NCBI GenBank assembly: GCA_023460955.1
Contig: JAEWOH010000059.1
Span: 1 to 24,239 of the forward strand
Source of the DNA: Bacillota bacterium
GTDB taxonomy: Bacteria > Bacillota > Clostridia > Acetivibrionales > DSM-1351
Length of the DNA: 24,239 bases
Direction: 5' to 3'
Numbering within the stretch: position 1 is the stretch's first letter; every line of letters begins with the position of its first letter. The position numbers and the translations under genes were made by a program. Positions 1 through 7,008 of this stretch are shown one piece after another. The notes under the pieces are model-generated. The model did not search any database and was not told the DNA's origin. It was given only the letters and a program-made list of their open reading frames with translations.

Positions 1-245
1 ACACATATTCTTGATAAATGTAAACTGACCACAATGCAAATGTAGTCAAACTGTGTTAACATATAGCTAACATCTAAAAAGTTATGCTTACTGGGAATTG
101 TCTAAATTATTATAGGTTAATTTACAAATCTATTTTTATGTTCAATATATATTTTTCAACTTGGTCTTTCTTAATTATTTCAAATCGAGAACCAATTCCC
201 AGTTATATTTTTTTATTTGGAGATTGGTTTTTTTTACGATTAAAT

Positions 246-274
246 TTTACAAGCCGTTCAAATCAAACTAAATA
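246..274 (+). promoter_or_regulatory. Candidate sigma-A promoter for the NlpC/P60 gene
   Basis: TTTACA at 246-251 and TAAATA at 269-274 are separated by 17 bp, and lie about 25 bp before the start codon at 299. The -10 box is imperfect and the region is AT-rich, so this is only a plausible match. The rest of 1-298 holds nothing I can support as a gene. Confidence 0.3.
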
Positions 275-298
275 ATGACATAATTTACTGGAGAAAAT

Positions 299-1960
299 AT
301 GAAGAAGAAAAACATAGGTAATCTACATAAAATTAAAGAAAAAATTGTTCATTACAAAACAAAATACCCTAAAAAATTCCGATATTTTATTATTTCTATC
401 TCGGGAGCTGTGATAGTGACTTTGTCAATTACGGCTGCCTTAAACCTTCCGGCAACAAATCAAAACGAAGCCCAAATAGCAGAAAAGGCTGTTAATAGCA
501 TTGCTTTATCAAGTACAAATTCTCTACTAAATAATGAGAATTCTCAAAAGGCTGATATTTCTTCAGCAACAACAGACATGTCAGCTTTTTCGGCAGGCAG
601 TAAAGTCTCACGTGGTGACAAGTCTCCACTAGATCCTTTAAAAGGTGACATAATAAAAACCGGAGTAAAGGATGTAGTTGTTAAGGTTATCCAGCAAAGG
701 CTGGTTGAGCTTGATTATCTCGAGTCTGACGAGCCAACTGAAGAATTTGGTGAAGCAATTGAAATTGCTGTTAAACTTTTTCAACGTAAGCACGAACTAA
801 AAATCACCGGTGAAGTTGATGCAGACACTTACAGTCTTCTGATGTCAGAATCGGCAAAGGAATATACTGTTTACATAGGTGCTGAAGGAACAGATGTTGA
901 GCAGCTTCAGAATCGTCTCTATGAATTGGGATACATAAATAAGGTTACAAGTTATTTCGGAACGGATACTGAAGCTGCAGTTAAAGAATTTCAAAACAGG
1001 AATGGGCTTTCACCTGATGGCAATGTTGGTAAAAACACACGTGAGAAGTTATATTCAACCGAGGCTATTCCTTTGTCATTTTACCTCGGAGACGAGAATG
1101 ATGAGATATTAAAGTACCAGAATAGATTAATCCAACTTGGATATCTTACTTCAAAACCTGATGGGAAGTATGGAAACGACACAGTTTCAGCTGTTAAACA
1201 TTTTCAGGATAATAACGGCCTGATAGCTGACGGCTATATGGGTCCAGCTACAAAGGAGCTTCTGATGTCAGGTGATGCCGAGGAATACTGTCTTAAAACC
1301 GGTGACCGAGGTGATGATGTGGAAAATATACAGAAGTACTTAAAAAAGTTGAATTATTTAAAAAGTGTAACCGGTTATTTTGGATCTGATACCAATGACG
1401 CAGTCGTTAATTTCCAAAAACGTAACGGGCTGTCGGCAGATGGAAAAGTTGGTTCTCAGACAATAAACAAGCTACTCTCAGATAACGCAAAAAGCTGGAG
1501 CGGAAGCCCTATTGGCGGCGGTTCTGGCGCGGGTTCAGGAAGCGGTAATTCAGGTGCGAACAGCCCGGGTGATAATGATTCAGGTTATTCCTCCGGGTCG
1601 ATGGTAAGCAAGATAGTATCCATAGCAAAATCGAAACTTGGTGCCAGATATGTTTATGGTGCCAAAGGTCCAAATTCTTTTGACTGCTCCGGCTTTGTCT
1701 ATTGGGTACTTAATAAAGCAGGTATAAGACAGAGTTATATGACCTCTTTTTCCTGGCAGGGAACATCAAGATATCAAAGAATATCGAGTATGAAAGATAT
1801 CCAAAGAGGGGATATAATTTCGTATAGGGGTCATGTAGGTATAGCGCTGGGTAACGGCCAGATGATAGATGCCTCTTCAAGTAAGGGGAAAGTTAGAATT
1901 ACCTCCATAAATCAGTCTTACTGGATTAACCATTTCGAATGTGCATATAGAATTTATTAA
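299..1960 (+). CDS. Membrane-anchored NlpC/P60 peptidoglycan hydrolase with four peptidoglycan-binding repeats
   Basis: 553 residues, with ACTGGAG just before the ATG. A basic N-terminus (1-28) precedes one hydrophobic segment at about 29-50, consistent with a signal anchor or uncleaved signal peptide. Four PG_binding_1-type repeats follow at about 120-182, 190-252, 262-323 and 331-394, each with the GY-x-FG...AV..FQ..NGL..DG..G..T pattern; the first is the most divergent. A Gly/Ser-rich linker (about 398-433) leads to a C-terminal NlpC/P60 domain (about 435-553), expected to cut peptide bonds in the peptidoglycan stem. The catalytic Cys is C463 in FDCSGF and the His is H512 in GHVGIA. The usual third polar residue lies around MIDAS, where D524 replaces the commoner His. 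It acts at the cell envelope, probably as an autolysin or cell-separation enzyme. It is transcribed alone and ends at a strong terminator. Confidence 0.93.
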   Translation: MKKKNIGNLHKIKEKIVHYKTKYPKKFRYFIISISGAVIVTLSITAALNLPATNQNEAQIAEKAVNSIALSSTNSLLNNENSQKADISSATTDMSAFSAGSKVSRGDKSPLDPLKGDIIKTGVKDVVVKVIQQRLVELDYLESDEPTEEFGEAIEIAVKLFQRKHELKITGEVDADTYSLLMSESAKEYTVYIGAEGTDVEQLQNRLYELGYINKVTSYFGTDTEAAVKEFQNRNGLSPDGNVGKNTREKLYSTEAIPLSFYLGDENDEILKYQNRLIQLGYLTSKPDGKYGNDTVSAVKHFQDNNGLIADGYMGPATKELLMSGDAEEYCLKTGDRGDDVENIQKYLKKLNYLKSVTGYFGSDTNDAVVNFQKRNGLSADGKVGSQTINKLLSDNAKSWSGSPIGGGSGAGSGSGNSGANSPGDNDSGYSSGSMVSKIVSIAKSKLGARYVYGAKGPNSFDCSGFVYWVLNKAGIRQSYMTSFSWQGTSRYQRISSMKDIQRGDIISYRGHVGIALGNGQMIDASSSKGKVRITSINQSYWINHFECAYRIY

Positions 1961-1981
1961 AAAATAATCAAAATTTAACCT

Positions 1982-2013
1982 AAAAAAACTTATCTTCATT
2001 GATAAGTTTTTTT
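1982..2013. terminator. Strong bidirectional hairpin terminator
   Basis: A perfect 13-bp stem (1982-1994 pairing with 2001-2013) with a 6-nt TTCATT loop. The stem ends in a run of T on the + strand and of A at its start, so it can stop transcription both ways. It lies 21 bp after the NlpC/P60 stop codon. Confidence 0.85.
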
Positions 2014-2123
2014 ATATTTTTTTATATTTTGTGATAATTAATAACAGCATAATTTATTATGGCTAGGTCAAAATAATATTGTTTGAAACAAAAAATTTCA
2101 ATCAAAAAGGAGACAATCATACT

Positions 2124-2669
2124 ATGGATGAGAAGAATAAAAAGGCTTTGGAATCATTTATGAAGAAAAATGATGCTGAATTCGGTGAAGAATTGGGCGA
2201 TTTAAAGAGTCAGCTCAATGTAATGGAACAGACTTTAAATCAGCTTAAATCTACAAATATGACAGGTGGATCCGGTTCACAGGGCTCCATGCAAAGTCCG
2301 CAGAGTCAACAGGCTGCCGCACAGCTTATGAACCAGATTCAGAGTTTCAGACAGCAGGCTCAGCAACAGCAGCAGCAGGCTCAGCAGCAGCTTCAGACCT
2401 CTGTTCAGCATGCCATTAACGATCTTAATCAGGCTAGACAGCAGATTATTTCTCATCAGGTTCTCAGTCAGATGAGTCAGATAATCGACCAAGCTCAGCA
2501 GCAGTTAAGCACTATGACCCAGCAGCAGTCACAATCAGGAAGCCAGGGTCAGTCTGGCAGTCAGGGTTTTCAGAGTCAATCTGGCAGCCAGAACTATCAG
2601 AATCAGTCAGGCAGCCAGGGTTACCAGACAAGTTGGCATAGTTCTACTACTCCAACACAAAAACAGTAA
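2124..2669 (+). CDS. Gln/Ser-rich low-complexity protein, function unknown
   Basis: 181 residues from the ATG at 2124, which has AAAGGAGA 11 bp upstream. An earlier in-frame ATG-less extension to 2079 has no ribosome-binding site. Residues 1-50 are charged and look helical or coiled-coil (MDEKNKKALESFMKK...). The rest is dominated by Gln: poly-Gln tracts around 75-100, a helical Gln-rich stretch to about 145, then imperfect repeats of the QSGSQG type to the end. I see no signal peptide, Cys or enzymatic motif. The DNA at about 2340-2400 is a run of CAG/CAA codons, prone to slippage. It follows the cell-wall hydrolase but is separated from it by a strong terminator, so it is probably its own unit. 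It could be a scaffold, an aggregation-prone protein or a spore/envelope protein. I do not recognise the family. Confidence 0.75.
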   Translation: MDEKNKKALESFMKKNDAEFGEELGDLKSQLNVMEQTLNQLKSTNMTGGSGSQGSMQSPQSQQAAAQLMNQIQSFRQQAQQQQQQAQQQLQTSVQHAINDLNQARQQIISHQVLSQMSQIIDQAQQQLSTMTQQQSQSGSQGQSGSQGFQSQSGSQNYQNQSGSQGYQTSWHSSTTPTQKQ

Positions 2670-2722
2670 TCCATTAGTACCTGCCCATTGTAGAATCCGG
2701 TAATAATCTTCTATCGTTTATG

Positions 2723-2754
2723 ATGCCCTCGGATGTATTGCCGAGGGCATTATT
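2723..2754 (+). terminator. Rho-independent terminator of the Gln-rich gene
   Basis: A perfect 10-bp GC-rich stem (2723-2732 with 2741-2750) around an 8-nt loop, followed by TATTTTAATT. It lies about 55 bp after the Gln-rich ORF. No T-run follows on the minus strand. Confidence 0.85.
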
Positions 2755-2841
2755 TTAATTGTAAAGTACTCTAAAATACTAAAAATATCAAAAAATACAT
2801 TTCCTAAAAGATATTATCTGGACATTCTTATCAAACATAAT

Positions 2842-3474
2842 CTATCTCTTTAAGATCTTCTCCAAGCCATAGATTTCCCCTTCTGCTTCTATAGCCATCC
2901 TTTTTGTAAAATTATAAGCAAAGGTTATTTTTTCATCAAAAATTTTTATTGAGAGCTCATAATTCAAAGCTTGTCTTATATCTTCCACTTGTTTTTCAAA
3001 ATGCTTCTGATAGAACTTTACAGATTCAGAAATCGGTTGCTCCGTATAAGAATAGTAGTGAAAATTGACCCAGAATTCTATTGTACCAAAGTGGTCTAGA
3101 GTATCTGCATCCTGGAATATTTTAATATAATCTGAGAAATCAGGACTCATTTTTCGTTTCTGATGATAGTATATTAACTCGGCTATCTCATCAAGCTCAA
3201 TTTTGGAACAATGATCTTTTAATATTTCACGTGCAAGAAGGGAACCATACTCTCCATGTGGTTCTATACCCTTTGCTATATCGTGAAACAAGCCGGCAGC
3301 AATCAAAATGTCATCCTTTTCAGGGTTTTCCGGGATTAATAACTCTCTGAGCTTAACTGCAATTTTTCCGGTTCTCTCACCATGATAAAAAATAAACCCT
3401 TTTTCTCTTTCCTTATGAGCTTTCCTGTCAGCCAGATGGGTATAGGCAAGCTCACGGATTTTGTCTAAATTCAT
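2842..3474 (-). CDS. HD-domain metal-dependent phosphohydrolase
   Basis: 210 residues from the ATG at 3474. CGGGAGA lies 6 bp upstream of it, which makes this a better start than the upstream in-frame codon at 3507. The HD fold signature is complete: H31 (YHGERTGKIA), the paired H64-D65 (GLFHDIAKG), H104 (YYHQKR) and D122/D124 in QDADTLDHFG. These are the usual divalent-metal ligands of HD hydrolases acting on phosphomonoesters or nucleotides. There is no GGDEF, PAS or other partner domain. It is cytosolic and its substrate cannot be told from sequence. The upstream VOC gene ends 58 bp before its start on the same strand, so co-transcription is possible. Confidence 0.85.
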   Translation of the reverse strand: MNLDKIRELAYTHLADRKAHKEREKGFIFYHGERTGKIAVKLRELLIPENPEKDDILIAAGLFHDIAKGIEPHGEYGSLLAREILKDHCSKIELDEIAELIYYHQKRKMSPDFSDYIKIFQDADTLDHFGTIEFWVNFHYYSYTEQPISESVKFYQKHFEKQVEDIRQALNYELSIKIFDEKITFAYNFTKRMAIEAEGEIYGLEKILKR

Positions 3475-3532
3475 ACAATTTCTCCCGATAATTTTCTTTT
3501 TTAACACTTTAAAGGTAATCGCTGCATCATTA

Positions 3533-3901
3533 TTATCTTAATATACCGAAAAAGTTTACTATATTGCCATCAGGATCTCTGAACCAGAAAGACCTGGCTC
3601 CCCAGGGGTGAGTCGTTGGGAGCTTGATAAATTCTACTCCAAGAGCACTTACCCTTTCGTACTCCTTATCCACATTCTCAACTCTGAAGTTAAGAGTTAT
3701 ATTTCCGATTCCAGAGCTGTCCATGGAGCCTGGTGCCAGGCCGTCCATACCTTCCTTTGAAAAAATAGAGATGGCAGCTCCATTCGTTCTCAAATCAGTG
3801 TGATTTTCATCTCCATCCGCATCAACTGCTAATAGTTTCTTGTAAAAATTTGTGAGTTCAACAACTTTATCAGTAACTATACATATTCCGGTAAATTCCA
3901 T
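3533..3901 (-). CDS. VOC-superfamily (glyoxalase/bleomycin-resistance fold) protein
   Basis: 122 residues, with a strong AGGAGGAG ribosome-binding site before the ATG. It shows the paired beta-alpha-beta-beta-beta layout of VOC proteins: an N-terminal module (ICIVTDKVVELTNFYKKLL) and a C-terminal module ending WFRDPDGNIVNFFG, the family's characteristic last strand. VOC proteins include glyoxalases, dioxygenases and drug-binding resistance proteins, and sequence alone does not separate them here. The upstream DUF3267-like gene ends only 12 bp before it, so the two are probably co-transcribed. Confidence 0.88.
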   Translation of the reverse strand: MEFTGICIVTDKVVELTNFYKKLLAVDADGDENHTDLRTNGAAISIFSKEGMDGLAPGSMDSSGIGNITLNFRVENVDKEYERVSALGVEFIKLPTTHPWGARSFWFRDPDGNIVNFFGILR

Positions 3902-3913
3902 TTTTTTCTCCTC

Positions 3914-4480
3914 CTACTTCTCAATTAAGAGAATATGTCCGGTATCAGTAAACGTTCCCGTTTTATTTCTGAATGCTTCATAAACATATATGAAGTCTCC
4001 TGCCATCCCACCCATAAGTAATCCGAAAATACCAAGCGCCAAAAACTTCAGACTGATTGCAGCATCAGAAAGCAAAATTATTACTATAGCCGGAATATAA
4101 ATATAAATGGGCGCAAGCGAAAGTGCTATTACCTGTTTGTAGGTTTGTGTTCCCAGTACTCTGCATTCAGATAATTTAAATCCGTATTTTATTTGACAGT
4201 TAAAGCCTTGAAGTCTGCCTATTATGTAATGACACCCTTCGTGCAGATATTTGTTCAGAAAGATAAAAATAACTGCTCCCACTAAATATAAAAACATAAA
4301 CGTCTTATGAGTCTCCAGAATAAACGCAATTACCAGACATATAGCTAGCATTATTGTTACAATTATTTGGAGCGCCGCAGTAAATCTATATTTAGTTATG
4401 TCAATTTCTATTTTCATAGGCTTGTCCTCGATAAATAATTTAATATTCGATTCATTTACTTTTACAATGTTCATACACAT
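3914..4480 (-). CDS. DUF3267-like membrane zincin (putative metallopeptidase)
   Basis: About 188 residues from the ATG at 4480. A TTG at 4486 and an ATG at 4474 are equally possible in frame, and no start has a good ribosome-binding site. Two hydrophobic segments (about 38-57 and 62-79) precede HEGCH, which fits the HExxH zinc-binding motif. Two more hydrophobic segments follow at about 122-138 and 145-160, then the family-like GDFIYVYEAFR...TDTGH tail. DUF3267 proteins are small integral-membrane putative zinc peptidases of unknown substrate, and the layout here matches. It is the first gene of a probable unit with the VOC gene. Confidence 0.75.
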   Translation of the reverse strand: MCMNIVKVNESNIKLFIEDKPMKIEIDITKYRFTAALQIIVTIMLAICLVIAFILETHKTFMFLYLVGAVIFIFLNKYLHEGCHYIIGRLQGFNCQIKYGFKLSECRVLGTQTYKQVIALSLAPIYIYIPAIVIILLSDAAISLKFLALGIFGLLMGGMAGDFIYVYEAFRNKTGTFTDTGHILLIEK

Positions 4481-4602
4481 AACCAACTTTGCTCAGTGTG
4501 TGATTATTAGGTCCATTTTATCAATAATTACCAATAAGTTCAATTGGTATAGAAGATACTTTCAACAGACTTCTAAAACGTCTTTCATATAGTTGCAAAA
4601 AT

Positions 4603-4632
4603 AAAAACAGACTACCAATGTAATCTGTTTTT
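4603..4632 (-). terminator. Rho-independent terminator of the SUMF1-domain gene
   Basis: A 9-bp stem (4603-4611 with 4624-4632) with a 12-nt loop. On the minus strand it is followed by a T-rich run (TCTGTTTTTATTTTTG), about 20 bp after the lipoprotein stop codon. The A-run on its other side may allow + strand termination too. Confidence 0.75.
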
Positions 4633-4651
4633 TGTATTTAATAACATTAAA

Positions 4652-5497
4652 TTAACCGTTCAGGCACACGCGGAAACCCTGATCAAAGCCTTTGCTATAT
4701 GCTTCAAAGTTGCCCCTGTATGACGTTTCGCAGGCTTTTTCGTCAGCCAGCCAGCAACCGCCTCTCCAGACCCGAACAGAACCGCTTTTACTGTTAAGAA
4801 CATCTCCATACCAATCCCAGCACCATTCCCTTACATTACCGGACATATCATAAAGCCCTAACTCGTTAGGTTTTTTTGTACCGGTGGGCTTAGTTTTGTT
4901 TTTGTTACTTTCGATGTTAGGCCAGAACCAGTCACCTGACAAGGTTTTATCTCCGGAGTTTTTCCAATACCATGCTACTTCATTTACATCATTGCTACCG
5001 CTATATGTATAACTCTTACTCAACTGACCTCCTCCGGCAGCATACTCCCATTCGGCTTCAGTAGGCAACCGGTAACCATTAGCTTCTTTATTGATTTTTA
5101 CAGTCCACTTAATATTGTCATTTTCATTAGTATTATTCGGGTCTTTCTTATCCTTGTCAATTTCGTAATAAGGCGCCAAACCCTCTTTTAAACTTCTCTT
5201 ATTACAGTACTCAATGCTGTCATACCAGCTTACCATTTCCACCGGAAGAGCATCGTCTTTGAACTGTGAAGGATTGCTTTCCATTACCTCTTTCCACTCT
5301 TTCTGAGTAACTTCATTCTTACAAATATAAAAATCTGATATATTCACGTTTTTCCCATAGAGATTGGACTTTGTGTTTACTATAGTCCCTCCTTCTACAA
5401 GTACAAAATTACCTGGTATATCCCGAGGCCTCTCTTGAGTACAGGAACAGGATAATACCATTATCAGAACTAATAGGAAAATCGAAAGTTTTCTCAT
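4652..5497 (-). CDS. Lipoprotein with SUMF1/formylglycine-generating-enzyme-type domain
   Basis: 281 residues, with AAAGGAG 7 bp before the ATG. The N-terminus is a lipoprotein signal (hydrophobic 4-16, VLSC with C17 as likely lipidated Cys; C19 is an alternative), so the protein should sit on the outer face of the membrane. The rest is a full SUMF1/FGE-sulfatase domain: FVLVEGGTIV, NEVTQKEW, VSWYDSIEYCN, GYRLPTEAEWEYAA (141-154), GLYDMSGNVREWCWDW (214-229) and the end GFDQGFRVCLNG. True formylglycine-generating enzymes use two Cys near the end of the fold. Here C256 (EKAC) aligns with the second, while the first position is A251, so formylglycine synthesis is doubtful and a binding or structural role is likelier. 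No sulfatase gene is nearby. It lies downstream of the xylanase, and the left arm of the inverted repeat falls in its upstream region. Confidence 0.85.
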   Translation of the reverse strand: MRKLSIFLLVLIMVLSCSCTQERPRDIPGNFVLVEGGTIVNTKSNLYGKNVNISDFYICKNEVTQKEWKEVMESNPSQFKDDALPVEMVSWYDSIEYCNKRSLKEGLAPYYEIDKDKKDPNNTNENDNIKWTVKINKEANGYRLPTEAEWEYAAGGGQLSKSYTYSGSNDVNEVAWYWKNSGDKTLSGDWFWPNIESNKNKTKPTGTKKPNELGLYDMSGNVREWCWDWYGDVLNSKSGSVRVWRGGCWLADEKACETSYRGNFEAYSKGFDQGFRVCLNG

Positions 5498-5545
5498 GAT
5501 AAATCTCCTTTATTTAAGAGGTACTAATAAAATAACTTCAATATC

Positions 5546-5581
5546 ATGAAAGGTAATATTCAAGTAGTATGTAGGTAAGTA
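5546..5581 (+). repeat. Left arm of 36-bp inverted repeat flanking the xylanase
   Basis: This arm matches the reverse complement of 6366-6401 at 33 of 36 positions. Homology starts sharply at an ATG and ends 3 bp past a stop codon. Read on the + strand it gives MKGNIQVVCR-stop (5546-5578). The three differences from the right arm are all A/G transitions (two missense, one TAA/TAG stop swap). No ribosome-binding site precedes this copy. It lies 49 bp upstream of the lipoprotein start. A hairpin with a short T-run (5598-5629) follows on the + strand. Confidence 0.85.
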
Positions 5582-5597
5582 TAGGTTTGATATACTG

Positions 5598-5629
5598 AGG
5601 TCTCCGGCTACATGCCCCAGACCTTTTTA
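5598..5629 (+). terminator. Weak hairpin, possible + strand terminator
   Basis: A 6-bp outer stem (5598-5603 with 5619-5624), two internal mismatches, three further pairs and a 5-nt loop, followed by TTTTAA only on the + strand. No + strand gene is known upstream except the short ORF in the left repeat arm. On the minus strand, the xylanase direction, no T-run follows. Confidence 0.35.
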
Positions 5630-5691
5630 ATATCAAATGATTAAGACTTCAACGTCAGGCGGCCGTCAATTACCAAGCCTGCTGTTAACTA

Positions 5692-6330
5692 TTACCACAC
5701 TGTAACGTTAGCATAACCGCTACTCTGGTATCCCTCTACGCATAATGCCTGGTAGGACCAGCTGCTTCCCAGGTTCATCCCCTTACTTCTCCATGCATTA
5801 GCGTGATTTGCAAAATTAATTTGAACATTGCTTCCGGTAGGTCTCTTAGACTGTCTGACACTCCAGAATTGAGTGAAAGTCTTGGTACCGTCAATGGAAG
5901 GTGCATTATATCTCGTAGCGGTGTAAATGTCATATGTCCCTCCGTCACTGCTAACTGAACCCTTATAAGTTCCGGTAGGTCTGTATGTTCCCCAGCTGTC
6001 AACAACGTAATATTCAATAAGGGCATTTCTTGTCCACCCATAGAAAGTTAAATAACCATTGCCGGAGGGTTGAAATGCGCCTGCATTATAATTACATACT
6101 CTGGAGGCATTACCGGTTCCCCAGCCTTTACCTACAACGAAGTTACCGCAATTTGACCATGAAACGGCGAAATTACCGCCAGATCCATTTGTTACATTTA
6201 CAGTTCCACCACCGTCTGTCCAATTTTGAAAATAGTCGGTTGCTGCTAATGTGGTTCCCGAAAACATGCTGGTAAATATTACTGAAAGTGAAAAAACTAT
6301 CGCCAGGACTTTCTTATTTAACTTAATCAT
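5692..6330 (-). CDS. Secreted GH11 endo-1,4-beta-xylanase, single domain
   Basis: 212 residues, with TTAGGAGGAG upstream of the ATG. A signal peptide (KLNKK, hydrophobic core about 8-25, TLAA at 27-30) is followed by a complete glycoside hydrolase family 11 beta-jelly-roll of about 180 residues, the usual catalytic-domain length. Landmarks are FAVSWSN, GNGYLTFYGWTRN, the nucleophile Glu E106 in NALIEYYVVDSW, the PTG-containing cord and thumb region, QFWSVRQSKRP, and the acid/base Glu E199 in ALCVEGYQSSG. It should cleave internal xylan linkages outside the cell. There is no carbohydrate-binding module or dockerin, so it is a free enzyme and not a cellulosomal one. The gene sits between the arms of a 36-bp inverted repeat, with 607 bp of non-coding DNA beyond the right arm. 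Its promoter is not obvious. Confidence 0.95.
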   Translation of the reverse strand: MIKLNKKVLAIVFSLSVIFTSMFSGTTLAATDYFQNWTDGGGTVNVTNGSGGNFAVSWSNCGNFVVGKGWGTGNASRVCNYNAGAFQPSGNGYLTFYGWTRNALIEYYVVDSWGTYRPTGTYKGSVSSDGGTYDIYTATRYNAPSIDGTKTFTQFWSVRQSKRPTGSNVQINFANHANAWRSKGMNLGSSWSYQALCVEGYQSSGYANVTVW

Positions 6331-6365
6331 AACTATACTCCTCCTAAATTTTAATTATTTGTTAT

Positions 6366-6401
6366 TACCTACCTACATACTATTTGAATATTATCTTTCA
6401 T
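6366..6401 (-). repeat. Right arm of 36-bp inverted repeat flanking the xylanase
   Basis: Reverse complement of 5546-5581 with 3 mismatches. On the minus strand it begins at an ATG preceded by a good ribosome-binding site (AAGGGGTG, 4 nt spacer) and reads MKDNIQIVCR-stop, so this copy could be translated as a leader peptide 36 bp before the xylanase start. No matching target-site duplication is visible just outside the two arms. Confidence 0.85.
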
Positions 6402-7008
6402 AAATCACCCCTTTTTCAGATAGCAAATACAGATCCCTCACTGCTCGGCATCCCATCCATTGTTAGTATTAACTTTACATAATAATCCTCAGGGTAAAAC
6501 TTCAGACCATGACTTCCACCTCCTCACCAAGTTGCGAAATTTCTCTTAAACGTCAAAAAACGGTTTTAGTCTATGAGTTGATATAAAGCTAAATTAAACG
6601 TCAGTATTTGAAAAAAGGTATGAAAAATAAACGTTTGCCGTAAATAAATACATCCGTGGCAGTTAAAAATTAGAACAATTTTATTGTTCACATAATTATT
6701 TAATCTACTTAAGCTTGTCCATATTTATCCAAACTAAAAATCTTGCAGTAAACTAATTGTAAAAATTAATGGGATTGTTGTGAAACGGAATGTACTATAG
6801 CTGTCGCGAGTAAAATGTAACGATTTATCTTGTTAACACCACCGACGGTGTTTAGAAATTGTTCCGGCTGTGTTACCAGTTACCGGCCCCTTTATGATTC
6901 AATAATAACGCACATACTTTACTATGTAAATTATCAAATTCATGTATTATATGGTACATTTTTACATTGATGTATTTTTTCGACACAAGCTTGTATCACC
7001 GATGAATG
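6402..7008. other. 607-bp non-coding region upstream of the xylanase
   Basis: No gene of supportable length is present. On the minus strand there is a very strong ribosome-binding site (GAGGAGGT, 6518-6525) with a 7-nt spacer to ATG-GTC-TGA (6502-6510). A second frame is then open to a TGA at 6416-6418, just before the ribosome-binding site of the right-arm mini-ORF. TTAAACGTCA occurs exactly twice (6546-6555 and 6594-6603), with a related TAAACG near 6630. Near the acyltransferase end are a 6-bp hairpin (6835-6852) and a tandem GTTACC repeat (6872-6877, 6879-6884) flanked by CCGG. It probably carries the xylanase promoter and regulatory sites, but I cannot place a -35/-10 pair with confidence. 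Confidence 0.5.

Noticed and set aside
84..275. 63-residue + strand ORF rich in Phe, Ile and Tyr
   Set aside because: No ribosome-binding site, AT-rich composition typical of chance ORFs, and it overlaps the likely promoter of the next gene.
2277..2492. 71-residue Leu-rich minus-strand ORF
   Set aside because: It is the complement of the CAG-rich tract of the Gln-rich gene (CAG reads as Leu/CTG on the other strand).
5598..5629. Hairpin as the xylanase terminator
   Set aside because: The T-run is on the + strand side only; on the minus strand the hairpin is followed by mixed sequence.
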